Of a stretch of DNA of 64,000 nucleotides, positions 1-8,133 are shown piece after piece. Origin of the DNA: Comamonas fluminis (GTDB taxonomy: Bacteria > Pseudomonadota > Gammaproteobacteria > Burkholderiales > Burkholderiaceae_C). A program made the translations under genes and the position numbers. The stretch's first letter is position 1, and the number at the start of each line of letters is the position of its first letter. Under the pieces are notes generated by a model, which saw only the letters and a list, made by a program, of their open reading frames with translations, searched no databases and was not told the DNA's origin. The stretch covers positions 1,045,501 to 1,109,500 of the forward strand of contig NZ_CP066783.1 in assembly GCF_019186805.1 (NCBI RefSeq), written 5' to 3'.

Positions 1-731
1 TCCGGCATCGTGGCTTTTCCATGGCGGTGCTCACCATCAGCTTGGCGTTTGCAGCCTTCTTTGCCGTCAACGTGCTCACGCCGCTATGGTTGCAGAGCTT
101 TATGGGCTACACAGCCACACTGGCGGGGCTGGTGACGGCGTGGACGGGGCTGTTTGCGCTGTTTGTCGCGCCTGCGGCTGCCGGTCTTTCCGCCAAGGTG
201 GACCCGCGCCGTCTGATTTTTGGCGGCGTGTTCTGGATGGGGCTGATTACCTTCTGGCGTGCGTTTGCCAATACCGATATGGGCTATTGGGATATCGCCT
301 TACCACTGATGTTCATGGGCTTTGGACTGCCGTTCTTCTTCATTCCGACCACAGGGCTGGCACTGGCCAGTGTGGAGCCGCATGAGATGGACAACGCAGC
401 CGGGTTGATGAATTTCTTGCGAACCTTGTCGGGCGCTGCTGCGGTCTCCATCGTCAACACCGCCTGGGAAAACGGCACCACGCGCAATCATGCCGAACTG
501 GTGGGGCTGAGTGACCCGGGGGGCGAGGTGCTGCAAGGCATGCAGCAATCAGGCATGAGTGCAGATGCGGCGCTCTCGGCCTTCGATCACCTGCTCACCA
601 GCCAGAGCGTGATGCTGGCGACCAACCACATCATGTTCATCATTGCAGCGGGCTTTGTGCTGGCAGCCAGTGTGATCTGGCTGGCACCCAAGCCCACTCG
701 TGTGGTGGAGCCGGGAGCAGGCGGGCACTGA
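1..731 (+). CDS. DHA2-family MFS drug exporter (EmrB-like), C-terminal part
   Basis: This is the last third of a 14-TM major facilitator of the EmrB/DHA2 type, an inner-membrane proton antiporter that exports drugs or toxic organics, usually with an EmrA-type adaptor and an outer-membrane channel. The frame is open to the left edge of the window, so the ATG at 21 is probably internal and the start lies outside. The visible part has about six hydrophobic segments. It includes a GFGLPFFFIPTTGLAL helix and a loop with DNAAGLMNFLRTLSGA, the TM13-14 region typical of EmrB. It ends in a short charged tail. The substrate cannot be told from this fragment. The family call is solid; the partner genes must lie upstream. 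Confidence 0.85.
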   Translation, partial: RHRGFSMAVLTISLAFAAFFAVNVLTPLWLQSFMGYTATLAGLVTAWTGLFALFVAPAAAGLSAKVDPRRLIFGGVFWMGLITFWRAFANTDMGYWDIALPLMFMGFGLPFFFIPTTGLALASVEPHEMDNAAGLMNFLRTLSGAAAVSIVNTAWENGTTRNHAELVGLSDPGGEVLQGMQQSGMSADAALSAFDHLLTSQSVMLATNHIMFIIAAGFVLAASVIWLAPKPTRVVEPGAGGH

Positions 732-747
732 TAGTAGTTGCTGCTTA

Positions 748-832
748 AAAAGAAGCTGCTTGCGCTGGCGATTGATTTCAGATGATTTTCATCTGAAGTC
801 TATGAATATCAAGCGCAAGTAGCTTTTCTTTT
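748..832. repeat. long imperfect palindrome, dispersed repeat family
   Basis: The arms AGCTGCTTGCGCT (754-766) and AGCGCAAGTAGCT (811-823) can pair, with one wobble. Inside them lies a second palindrome, TTCAGATGA-TTT-TCATCTGAA (777-797). It sits between the exporter and uvrD and could act as a transcription barrier or mRNA-stabilising hairpin. Related motifs occur elsewhere in the window, near 27840 and 44803-44878. Confidence 0.7.
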
Positions 833-891
833 GGTAGCGCAATGCAGCACCAAGTCACAGGGAGTCACGCGCATTTCTACAATGTGGGCCT

Positions 892-3369
892 ATGTTCCCG
901 ATCGACCTGCTTGAAAGCGCCCCAGAAGGTGCCCACCCCGCGTCCCAGTCTTCCCTGCTCACTGGCCTCAACGATGAGCAGTTGGCGGCCGTCACCCTGC
1001 CCGCAGGCCATGCGCTGATTCTTGCGGGCGCAGGCTCGGGTAAGACCCGTGTGCTGACCACGCGCATCGCCTGGCTGCTGCAGACGGGCCAGGCCACGCC
1101 GGGCTCCATCATGGCCGTGACCTTTACCAACAAGGCCGCCAAAGAAATGCTGGCACGTCTGTCGGCCATGCTGCCCTACAACGTGCGCGGCATGTGGATT
1201 GGCACCTTCCACGGCCTGTGCAACCGCATGCTGCGCGCCCACTATCAGGCGGCCAAGCTGCCACAGGCGTTTCAGATTCTTGACACGCAAGATCAGCTCT
1301 CGGCCATCAAGCGGCTGTGCAAGCAGTTCAATGTGGACGACGAGCGCTTTCCGCCCAAGCAACTGATGTACTTCATTGCCGGTTGCAAGGAAGAGGGCAT
1401 GCGCCCCTCAGATGTGGTGGCCAGCGACCCCGACACGCGTAAAAAGGTTGAGATCTATCAGCTCTACGAAGAGCAATGCCAGCGCGAAGGCGTGGTGGAT
1501 TTTGGTGAGCTGATGCTGCGCAGCTTTGAGCTGCTGCGAGACGATGTGCATCTGCGTCAGCACTACCAGCGCCGCTTTCAGCATATTCTGGTGGACGAGT
1601 TTCAGGACACCAACAAGCTGCAGTACCAGTGGCTAAAACAACTGGCGGGCGAGGCTGACGGCCGCCGCTTTGTCTCGCAGTCCAGCGTGATTGCCGTGGG
1701 TGACGATGACCAGAGCATCTACGCCTTTCGCGGCGCGCGCGTGGGCAATATGGCGGACTTTATTCGCGAGTTCGACGTCAAGAACCAGATCAAGCTGGAG
1801 CAGAACTACCGCAGCTACAGCAATATTCTGGACTGCGCCAACGCCCTCATCAGCCACAACAGCAACCGCCTGGGCAAGAACCTGCGCACCACGCAGGGCC
1901 CGGGCGAGCCGGTTCGTATTTACGAATCTCCCAGCGATCTGGCCGAGGCGGCGTGGATGGTCGATGAGATCAAGCAACTGGTGAAGAACGACGGCTTTAC
2001 GCGCCAGGAAATTGCCGTGCTTTACCGCAGCAATGCGCAAAGTCGGGTGATCGAGTCGGCGCTGTTCAACGCTGGTATTGCCTACCGCGTGTATGGCGGC
2101 CTGCGCTTTTTTGAGCGTGCCGAAATCAAGCACGCGCTAGCCTATCTGCGCCTGCTAGAGAACCCGCACGACGACACCAGTTTCATGCGGGTGGTGAACT
2201 TTCCAGCGCGTGGCATTGGTGCGCGTACCGTCGAACAGTTGCAGGATGCGGCCCGCAGCAGTGGCTGTTCATTAAGTGATGCGGTGACTGCCGTGGGCGG
2301 TTCTGCGGGCACCAAGCTGCAAGGCTTTGTGGCGCAGATCGACGTGTTGCGCGAGCAGACGCAAGGCAAGACGCTGCGCGAAATCATCGAAACCGTGGAA
2401 GAGCAAAGCGGTCTGCTGGAGCATTACCGCAACGAAAAAGAAGGCGCGGACCGCATTGAAAACTTGCAGGAACTGGTGACGGCTGCCGAGAGCTTTGTGA
2501 CGCAGGAAGGCTTTGGCAAAGATGCCGTGGCTCTGCCCGTGGATGCGCAGGAGATTCTGCCCGGCGCCAACCTCACACAAAGCCCGGCCAGCCAGGGCCT
2601 GGACCCGAATGCACCGCTGCTGGACCAGCCTTTGACTCCGCCCATAGGCACGCTGGCTTCCATGGTCAATGAAGACACGGGCGAGACCATGTCGCCGCTG
2701 GCAGCCTTTCTGTCGCACGCTTCGCTGGAAGCGGGGGACAACCAGGCCCAGGCCGGTCAGGACGCTGTGCAGTTGATGACCGTGCACGCCAGCAAGGGTC
2801 TGGAGTTTGATGCCGTGTTCATCGGCGGCGTAGAAGAAGGCCTGTTCCCGCACGAGAACGCCATGATGGACCGTGGCGGTCTGGAGGAAGAGCGGCGCCT
2901 GGCCTATGTGGCGATTACCCGCGCGCGCAAGCGCTTGTATCTGAGTCATTCGCAAACACGCATGCTGCATGGCCAGACGCGCTACAACGTCAAGAGCCGA
3001 TTCTTTGACGAACTGCCCGAAGAGGCGCTCAAGTGGATTACACCCAAGCAAAGCGGTTTTGGCAGTTTTGCTCCTAATGCAGGAGCTGGTAGCGCTTGGG
3101 GATCAAGGGCTTCAGGTCAGTTTGGCTCAAACTCTGGCTGGGGCGGCAAGCAGACCGAAGTCTTTGCCAGCCCGCCGGTGCCCAAGCAAAAGGCCGAACC
3201 CTCGCACGGCATCAAGGCTGGCATCACAGTCTTCCACAACAAGTTTGGCGAGGGCAAGGTGCTGGCGGTGGAAGGCACGGGAGATGATGCACGCGCCCAG
3301 GTCAGCTTTGGCCGCCATGGCACCAAGTGGCTGGCGCTGGCGATTGCCAAGCTGACGATTGTGGAGTGA
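892..3369 (+). CDS. uvrD: UvrD/PcrA-type ATP-dependent DNA helicase II
   Basis: This is a superfamily 1A 3'-5' DNA helicase for nucleotide excision repair, mismatch repair and removal of RecA filaments. At 825 aa it is slightly longer than E. coli UvrD (720). Visible motifs, in order: Walker A AGAGSGKT (K51), Walker B-type DEFQDTN, motif III VGDDDQSIYAFRGA, motif V MTVHASKGLEFDAVF and motif VI RLAYVAITRARKRLYL. An Ala/Pro-rich stretch around residues 550-600 and a Gly/Ser-rich linker around 725-760 account for the extra length. A short C-terminal beta domain (HNKFGEGKV...) follows, as in PcrA/UvrD. Part of the linker (3083-3116) resembles a dispersed palindromic repeat. I see no LexA box upstream. 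Confidence 0.96.
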   Translation: MFPIDLLESAPEGAHPASQSSLLTGLNDEQLAAVTLPAGHALILAGAGSGKTRVLTTRIAWLLQTGQATPGSIMAVTFTNKAAKEMLARLSAMLPYNVRGMWIGTFHGLCNRMLRAHYQAAKLPQAFQILDTQDQLSAIKRLCKQFNVDDERFPPKQLMYFIAGCKEEGMRPSDVVASDPDTRKKVEIYQLYEEQCQREGVVDFGELMLRSFELLRDDVHLRQHYQRRFQHILVDEFQDTNKLQYQWLKQLAGEADGRRFVSQSSVIAVGDDDQSIYAFRGARVGNMADFIREFDVKNQIKLEQNYRSYSNILDCANALISHNSNRLGKNLRTTQGPGEPVRIYESPSDLAEAAWMVDEIKQLVKNDGFTRQEIAVLYRSNAQSRVIESALFNAGIAYRVYGGLRFFERAEIKHALAYLRLLENPHDDTSFMRVVNFPARGIGARTVEQLQDAARSSGCSLSDAVTAVGGSAGTKLQGFVAQIDVLREQTQGKTLREIIETVEEQSGLLEHYRNEKEGADRIENLQELVTAAESFVTQEGFGKDAVALPVDAQEILPGANLTQSPASQGLDPNAPLLDQPLTPPIGTLASMVNEDTGETMSPLAAFLSHASLEAGDNQAQAGQDAVQLMTVHASKGLEFDAVFIGGVEEGLFPHENAMMDRGGLEEERRLAYVAITRARKRLYLSHSQTRMLHGQTRYNVKSRFFDELPEEALKWITPKQSGFGSFAPNAGAGSAWGSRASGQFGSNSGWGGKQTEVFASPPVPKQKAEPSHGIKAGITVFHNKFGEGKVLAVEGTGDDARAQVSFGRHGTKWLALAIAKLTIVE
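3083..3116. repeat. palindrome-like repeat inside the uvrD linker
   Basis: This stretch, which reads GAGCTGGTAGCGCTTGG and then GATCAAGGGCTTCAGG, resembles the intergenic element near 27840 (AGCTGCTTGCGCTTGATGAA followed by GCGCTGCAGGC). It encodes a low-complexity Gly/Ala/Ser stretch (residues about 731-742) in a non-conserved linker, so it would be tolerated in frame. Confidence 0.5.
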
Positions 3370-3385
3370 TGGCCGCATCGCAATG

Positions 3386-3416
3386 AAAAAAGGTCGCCCT
3401 TGCAGGCGACCTTTTT
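3386..3416. terminator. bidirectional intrinsic terminator between uvrD and phoX
   Basis: The stem AGGTCGCC / GGCGACCT is flanked by A5 on the left and T5 on the right. It can therefore stop both uvrD (plus) and the converging phosphatase gene (minus). Confidence 0.9.
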
Positions 3417-3432
3417 GTGACTTGCTCAGGCC

Positions 3433-5442
3433 TTATTTGGACACGAGCGTCATCTGTGTGGGTGTGGCGGTCAGGTAGCCGACTGCCGCACCAAACTTGT
3501 CGTTGTAGTTGGCCTTGATCAGTGGGTCCAGCGTGGCCTTGACGGTGCTGTGGATGCCGCCCCAGTCGCCAGCGTGCTGGAAGTTGCTCATGATGTAAGT
3601 CCAGCCGTTGATTTCATCGACGGCGTGCAGTCCGGTGGATTCGCCACCCGCAGGCACCGACATCAGGCGCGAGAGCTGCTTGGTGTCGATGTTGTACGCC
3701 CACAGGAAGTTGTTGACGTGCTGGCTGCTGTCTTCGCCGATGAACAGCGTGCGCATTTTTTCGGAGAACTTGAGGTTGTCCGGGTTGGCGATGTAGTCGG
3801 GGTTGGCGGTGTTGCCCAGCGCGTCGCCCTTGAGTGTCTTGCCATCGGTGTCCAGCAAGTCCTGGCCCACGATCAGCGGGCGCACATTCGAAGGCATCCA
3901 CTCGCTGGCAATTGCGGTGCCAGCGGTGTCTTTCAGGCCGCCAACCAGGCTCAGTTCCATCACGCCGCCAGCCACCAGTTGCTTGGGGATGGAGATGCCG
4001 TTGCCGGGCACATTGACTGCGTTGCCTGCCACCATCGACGTCTGCATGTTCTGAAGCGCAGAGTAGGCTTTCTTGTCCTTGGCGTTGACGGTGGTGCCTT
4101 CCATCTTGGTGAAGCCCATGCTGGCGCCCAGATAGGCGGCGTAGCGGTGGGTTTCGAGGAAGGCTGCAGCCTTTTCCTTGCCCGCCACGATCTTGATCCA
4201 CTCGGTCTTGCCGTTGGCGACAATCTTTTTGTAGCTGGCATCCGCAGGGTCGGCAGTCTTGACGTCCATGATGTCCGTGGGCTTGATGCCGCCATCTACC
4301 AAGGCGCGAATTTCGGCGCTGGTGGCCGAGCCCAGCTTGATCCATGTCAGGTCAGCGGCGGCAGAGCCAGCCTTGCTGAAGTCGGTAGAGCCACCGACGA
4401 CAGCTGCATACAGCGAGCCCGCAGACAGGTCCGCAGCCTTGTCGGCCACGAAGACAAAGTAGGCGCTGTTGGTGGCATCGTCGCCCATCAGTGCGGTGCG
4501 CTGGTCAGGCATGACCTGCACCAGTTCGTGCGAGATGCGGCCCATGCAGTAATGCTTTTTGATGCTGGAAGTGCCGTCTGCATTGACGATCACTTCGGGC
4601 ATGTGGCCGTAGTTGTAGGGGTTGGCCTTGGTGGCGTCGCCATACAGGTTCAGGCTGAAAGCGTCCATATTGTTCTTGCTGCGGGCAGCAAAAGCATCGG
4701 GCTCATATTCTTCCGACGACAGGTGCGTGCCCCAGGGCGATAGGCTGGCGCCGCAGGTAATCCACAGGCCGTTGACCGAGGAGGTATCGACGTTGTGGTA
4801 CTTGACCAGCGAGAGCTTGCCGGTATTCACGTCCTGGTCCAGCGTCAGCACGGCGATGGGCGAGGGCAGCTTGCCGTACATATCGGTCTTGGTGTCCTGC
4901 GCCCAGGTGGTGTATTCAAACTGCACAACGGCAAAGACAGGGTTGCCCTTGACGCCCAGCTTGGTCTTGTCTGCACCAGGGACGGTCAGCAAAGAGGTGC
5001 CGTCTGGAGAGTCCGAGAAGAACTGGCGCTCCTTGCCGGCCACAGTCTTGTCGATGATGGGCTGGTTGTTGATGTCGAAGTAGGCGCCAGCCAGAATTTT
5101 GCCGCCCTTGCCATCGGAGACGGCGTTGCCGGTCACGAAGAAAGGCTGGTAGCTGAGGTCGAAGACTTGTTCGGACTTGTCGTCATATGCGACCTTGAGC
5201 TGCGATTTCACCAGCATGGTGCTCATGTCTGCAGGCTTGTCCAGCTTGGGGGCAGCCATGCTGGTAAAGGTGGCGGAGACATAGTTTTTCTTCGCCACAG
5301 GTGGTGTCACAGGCGTGGTGTCATCGCTGCCGCCGCAGGCTGCAAGCAGGCTGGCGGCCGACACGGCTGAGCCCAGGGGCAGCAGGGGAGCGGCGGAGAA
5401 AAATTGCAGGGCTTTACGACGGCTGAGCAGATTTTGTGACAT
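3433..5442 (-). CDS. PhoX-family (DUF839) secreted phosphatase, Tat lipoprotein
   Basis: This 669-aa protein belongs to the PhoX/DUF839 group of calcium- and iron-dependent alkaline phosphatases that release phosphate from organic phosphomonoesters outside the cytoplasm. I start at the ATG whose product begins MSQNLLSRRKALQFF. This gives a twin-arginine signal (SRRKALQFF) followed by a lipobox-like LAAC at C36, so a Tat-exported lipoprotein is likely. PhoX-like signatures in the body include ISHELVQVMPDQRTALMGDD, the WITCGASLSPWGTHLSSEEY stretch and FLWAYNID. The longer ATG at 5508 would bury the signal and is rejected. A three-repeat Pho box about 95 bp upstream supports induction by phosphate starvation. 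The catalytic metal ligands cannot be assigned by eye. Confidence 0.88.
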   Translation of the reverse strand: MSQNLLSRRKALQFFSAAPLLPLGSAVSAASLLAACGGSDDTTPVTPPVAKKNYVSATFTSMAAPKLDKPADMSTMLVKSQLKVAYDDKSEQVFDLSYQPFFVTGNAVSDGKGGKILAGAYFDINNQPIIDKTVAGKERQFFSDSPDGTSLLTVPGADKTKLGVKGNPVFAVVQFEYTTWAQDTKTDMYGKLPSPIAVLTLDQDVNTGKLSLVKYHNVDTSSVNGLWITCGASLSPWGTHLSSEEYEPDAFAARSKNNMDAFSLNLYGDATKANPYNYGHMPEVIVNADGTSSIKKHYCMGRISHELVQVMPDQRTALMGDDATNSAYFVFVADKAADLSAGSLYAAVVGGSTDFSKAGSAAADLTWIKLGSATSAEIRALVDGGIKPTDIMDVKTADPADASYKKIVANGKTEWIKIVAGKEKAAAFLETHRYAAYLGASMGFTKMEGTTVNAKDKKAYSALQNMQTSMVAGNAVNVPGNGISIPKQLVAGGVMELSLVGGLKDTAGTAIASEWMPSNVRPLIVGQDLLDTDGKTLKGDALGNTANPDYIANPDNLKFSEKMRTLFIGEDSSQHVNNFLWAYNIDTKQLSRLMSVPAGGESTGLHAVDEINGWTYIMSNFQHAGDWGGIHSTVKATLDPLIKANYNDKFGAAVGYLTATPTQMTLVSK

Positions 5443-5520
5443 GGGGTTTTCGCTGTGGGGGTTGCATGCGGAAGTGCCGCAGAGCGGGACTTGTAAGAAA
5501 AGCCTCACGCTGCCGAGCGA

Positions 5521-5565
5521 ATGCTAGAAATCTTTCATGTCACTGCAATGGCATTGATATGACAG
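5521..5565 (-). promoter_or_regulatory. Pho box and -10 element for the PhoX gene
   Basis: Reading the minus strand there are three 7-bp direct repeats with exact 11-bp spacing: CTGTCAT, ATGCCAT and GTGACAT. The linkers are ATCA and TGCA. Ten bases after the last repeat comes a TAGCAT -10-like hexamer (plus-strand 5521-5526). This is the standard architecture of a PhoB-activated promoter, in which the Pho box replaces the -35. Confidence 0.8.
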
Positions 5566-5596
5566 TTTTGTGATGCGAACTTTGCGAAAACAGGCG

Positions 5597-5627
5597 TAAA
5601 AAAGCCCCAGTCGCAATGACTGGGGCT
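5597..5627 (-). terminator. intrinsic terminator of the BPSS1780-like membrane gene
   Basis: The stem AGCCCCAGTC / GACTGGGGCT is followed on the minus strand by a run of T. It lies 19 bp beyond the stop codon of the gene ending at 5646. Confidence 0.88.
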
Positions 5628-5645
5628 GGAGGGCTTGCAAGCCGA

Positions 5646-6473
5646 TCAGAGCTCCGACGAGGGAGGTGTACTTGATGGCAGCGCCTCTGTGCTGGTGACT
5701 TCATCAGGCGGGCTGAAACTGTCACGGAAGGTAAACACGATGGATGTAAAAAAGATGGCGGCCAGCATCAGTGCGGTGGCAACCATCAGGCCGCCGGCAA
5801 TGCTGCCAATCATCATGGCCAGAATGCCCGTCACCATGGCCAGCACGATGCCAGAGGCGATAAAGAGGCCCATCCAGCAGACACCGAATACAAGATAGGC
5901 GCCAATGTTGCGGATACAGCCCACAAAGCTGAAAAACAGCGATTTGATGGGGCTGACGCCATGCCAGTGAATCAGTGCAGGCGCATGCCAGAAGGACAGG
6001 GACAGGGGCAGATAGAGAAACATGCTCAGCCACATGGCGGACTGGAACTCGGGCTCCTCGGCCAGTTCTACACTCATGGGCGTCTGGCCCATGTAGACGC
6101 TGGCAAATGTGCCGCCATCGACAAGGCTGGAGGCGCCAATGATGAGCAGAAAGCCAGCGGCGTAAAGGCCACCAAGCATCAGCATGGAATGTGTGTGATG
6201 GCTGCCCGAGCGAAAGGCGACCAGCAGCAATGCGGGCGTGGGCTTGCGGCCATGGGCGGCTTCTGAGGCAGCAACCATCATGGTCAGCGAGATACAGGGC
6301 AGCAGGGCCAATGCGATGACGGGGCCGACCAGTGGCACGGCTGTCACCAGCGACATGCTGGCCATGCCCAGAAAGAACAGCGCAGCCAGGGCCAGCGGCT
6401 GGCTCTTGAACGTGCGCAGACCAAGCTGCACCCATTGCAAGCCAGTACGGGCGGGAACGATTTGAAGTTTCAT
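5646..6473 (-). CDS. multi-pass inner-membrane protein, BPSS1780-like
   Basis: This is a 275-aa hydrophobic protein of unknown function, similar in overall form to the BPSS1780 family of Burkholderiales. The start at 6473 gives MKLQIVPARTGLQWVQLGL, an N-terminus usual for that family; an upstream ATG at 6515 would add 14 residues. About six hydrophobic helices can be seen. They include two in the first third (LALAALFFLGMASMSLV and VGPVIALALLPCISLTMM) and a Gly/Ala-rich helix pair near the end. The tail is short and acidic with many Ser, Thr and Pro residues. It is transcribed alone, between its own terminator and thrB. No catalytic motif is visible. Confidence 0.75.
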   Translation of the reverse strand: MKLQIVPARTGLQWVQLGLRTFKSQPLALAALFFLGMASMSLVTAVPLVGPVIALALLPCISLTMMVAASEAAHGRKPTPALLLVAFRSGSHHTHSMLMLGGLYAAGFLLIIGASSLVDGGTFASVYMGQTPMSVELAEEPEFQSAMWLSMFLYLPLSLSFWHAPALIHWHGVSPIKSLFFSFVGCIRNIGAYLVFGVCWMGLFIASGIVLAMVTGILAMMIGSIAGGLMVATALMLAAIFFTSIVFTFRDSFSPPDEVTSTEALPSSTPPSSEL

Positions 6474-6594
6474 GAGAGATAGAAGCGCTTCTGCCAAGTG
6501 TTGCAAAAGTCGCACTCGTCACTGTACCCGAGCCGACCGGCAAGGGCTATGAATAGCCCCGCGTGGCCTGACTGCTTGGTGCGCTGAAAATGTC

Positions 6595-7551
6595 TCAGCC
6601 CAGCGCCAGTGGGTGGTCTATGCGCTGCTTGAGCACGCGTTCGAAGTGGGTGGGGTCGTGCGGGGTCAGCAGTGCTGCTTCGCGCGGCAGATAGAAGTCC
6701 CAGAGGCGGGAAATCCAGAAACGCAGGGCACCGGCACGCAACTGGGCGTTGAACAGCTCACGCTCAGCACCTGTCAGTGGGCGCACAGACTGGTATGCAG
6801 AGATCATGGCTTGAGCGCGTGCAGCGTCATGTGCACCTGTTGCGTGATCGATACACCAGTCGTTGAGGCAGACGGCCAGATCGAAGGACCAGGTGTCCAC
6901 GCCAGCGAAATAGAAGTCAAAGAAGCCGGTGAGCTTTTCGCCATCAAACATGGCGTTGTCGCGGAACAGGTCGGCGTGCACCGGGCCGCGAGGCAGGGCC
7001 GCGTAGCTGGGCGAGGCCGCCACATGGTTTTGATAGGCCAGCTCTGCGCGCAGCATGGCGGCGGCTTCCTCGCCCAGGTGTGGCAAGACCACGGGCACGG
7101 TTTCATTCCACCAGGGCAGGCCACGCAGATTGGGCTGCTGGCGCTCATAGCTCTGACCGGCTAGGTGCATGCGTGCCAGCATTTCGCCCACAGCCGCGCA
7201 GTGCACGGGCTGGGGGGCCAGCTGGCTCTTGCCGGGCAGGCGGTTGACGATGGCGGCTGGCTTGCCGCAGACCTTGAGCAGGATGTCACCGCTGCGGGTT
7301 TCGGCCTGAGGGTCGGGAACAGGAATGCCTGCCTGTGCCAGATGCTTCATCAGGTGCAGATAGAAGGGCAGTTGCTCAAAGCTCAGGCGCTCGAACAGGG
7401 TCAGCACATATTCGCCCTGATCGGTGGTCAGAAAGTAGTTGGTGTTTTCAATACCGCCCTGAATGCCGCGCAATTCTTTGAACGAGCCAAGGGACATGCG
7501 GCGCAGCAGGTCGCGCGCATCTTTATCAGAGACTTCGGTGAAAACAGCCAT
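6595..7551 (-). CDS. thrB: homoserine kinase (aminoglycoside-phosphotransferase fold)
   Basis: This 318-aa enzyme phosphorylates homoserine at the penultimate step of threonine synthesis. It is the ThrB type II form used by Pseudomonas and Burkholderiales and has the APH/choline-kinase fold, not the GHMK fold of E. coli ThrB. An N-terminal nucleotide-binding lobe (GGIENTNYFLTTDQGEYVLTLFE) is followed by the catalytic loop VHADLFRDNAMF, with its Brenner-type HxDxxxxN, and by the metal-binding FFDFYFAG. It lies in the order thrB-DUF2782-polA, which is also found in Pseudomonas. A small hairpin (CGCCGG / CCGGCG, 7561-7582) sits just before the start codon. Confidence 0.93.
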   Translation of the reverse strand: MAVFTEVSDKDARDLLRRMSLGSFKELRGIQGGIENTNYFLTTDQGEYVLTLFERLSFEQLPFYLHLMKHLAQAGIPVPDPQAETRSGDILLKVCGKPAAIVNRLPGKSQLAPQPVHCAAVGEMLARMHLAGQSYERQQPNLRGLPWWNETVPVVLPHLGEEAAAMLRAELAYQNHVAASPSYAALPRGPVHADLFRDNAMFDGEKLTGFFDFYFAGVDTWSFDLAVCLNDWCIDHATGAHDAARAQAMISAYQSVRPLTGAERELFNAQLRAGALRFWISRLWDFYLPREAALLTPHDPTHFERVLKQRIDHPLALG

Positions 7552-7612
7552 GGTGCAAAGCGCCGGTCATCAACTGCCGGCGTAACTAACAGGTGGGTGG
7601 TTCTATACGCAA

Positions 7613-7640
7613 CAGGGCAGTGCGGTGCTGCACTGCCCTG
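7613..7640. other. strong intergenic hairpin between DUF2782 and thrB
   Basis: There is a perfect 10-bp inverted repeat, CAGGGCAGTG / CACTGCCCTG, with an 8-nt loop. No T-run follows on either strand, so it is not a classical intrinsic terminator. It could be an attenuator or an mRNA-processing or stability element in the minus-strand transcript that joins the DUF2782 gene to thrB. Confidence 0.6.
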
Positions 7641-7669
7641 TCAGGAATCGGGAAAAAGCGCGCGGCGCT

Positions 7670-8032
7670 TCAGAATTTGAGGAAATTCCAGACCCGGGTG
7701 CCGGTGGTATCGCCGCTGTTGTTGTCGCGGTTACGGGCAGCACGGGCGCCGTCGTTGGACTGCACTTCGTACTCTGGCATGGAGCCTACCTTGGGTTGCA
7801 CGGTAATGCTCTGGGTCTGGCCGCCCACACGGGTCTCATCCACACGGCTGCCGCCGTCCTCCACGCGGATATGTTCGATTCGCTGGTTGTGCTTGCCAGT
7901 GGCTGCGGAGTTGTCCTGCTTGCCTTGAGGGGCAGGAGCTGCCGTGGCTTCGGCGGGGGCAGTATTGGAGGTCTGGGCCAGAACGGATCCGGCAGCCAGG
8001 CTCAGGATGAGGAAAAGTGGTGCAGCGCGCAT
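7670..8032 (-). CDS. DUF2782 small periplasmic protein
   Basis: This is a 120-aa protein with a clear Sec signal peptide (MRAAPLFLILSLAAGSVLA, cleavage before QTS). An Ala/Pro/Gln-rich linker follows, then a conserved core, RIEHIRVEDGGSRVDETRVG...VQPKVGSMPEYEV. The core and its place between thrB and polA match the DUF2782 family, whose function is unknown. The longer frame to 8125 is ignored because it would hide the signal peptide. It ends in WNFLKF. It probably resides in the periplasm, and its gene likely shares a transcript with thrB. Confidence 0.8.
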   Translation of the reverse strand: MRAAPLFLILSLAAGSVLAQTSNTAPAEATAAPAPQGKQDNSAATGKHNQRIEHIRVEDGGSRVDETRVGGQTQSITVQPKVGSMPEYEVQSNDGARAARNRDNNSGDTTGTRVWNFLKF

Positions 8033-8133
8033 GATGGGTGGATTGTAGGGCGACTTCGAATTGTCACACCAGGCTTTGACTGTCTTCTGAGGCGAGGCCC
8101 GAAGGAATAGGGCAGGCGTGCACAATCCGGGGT

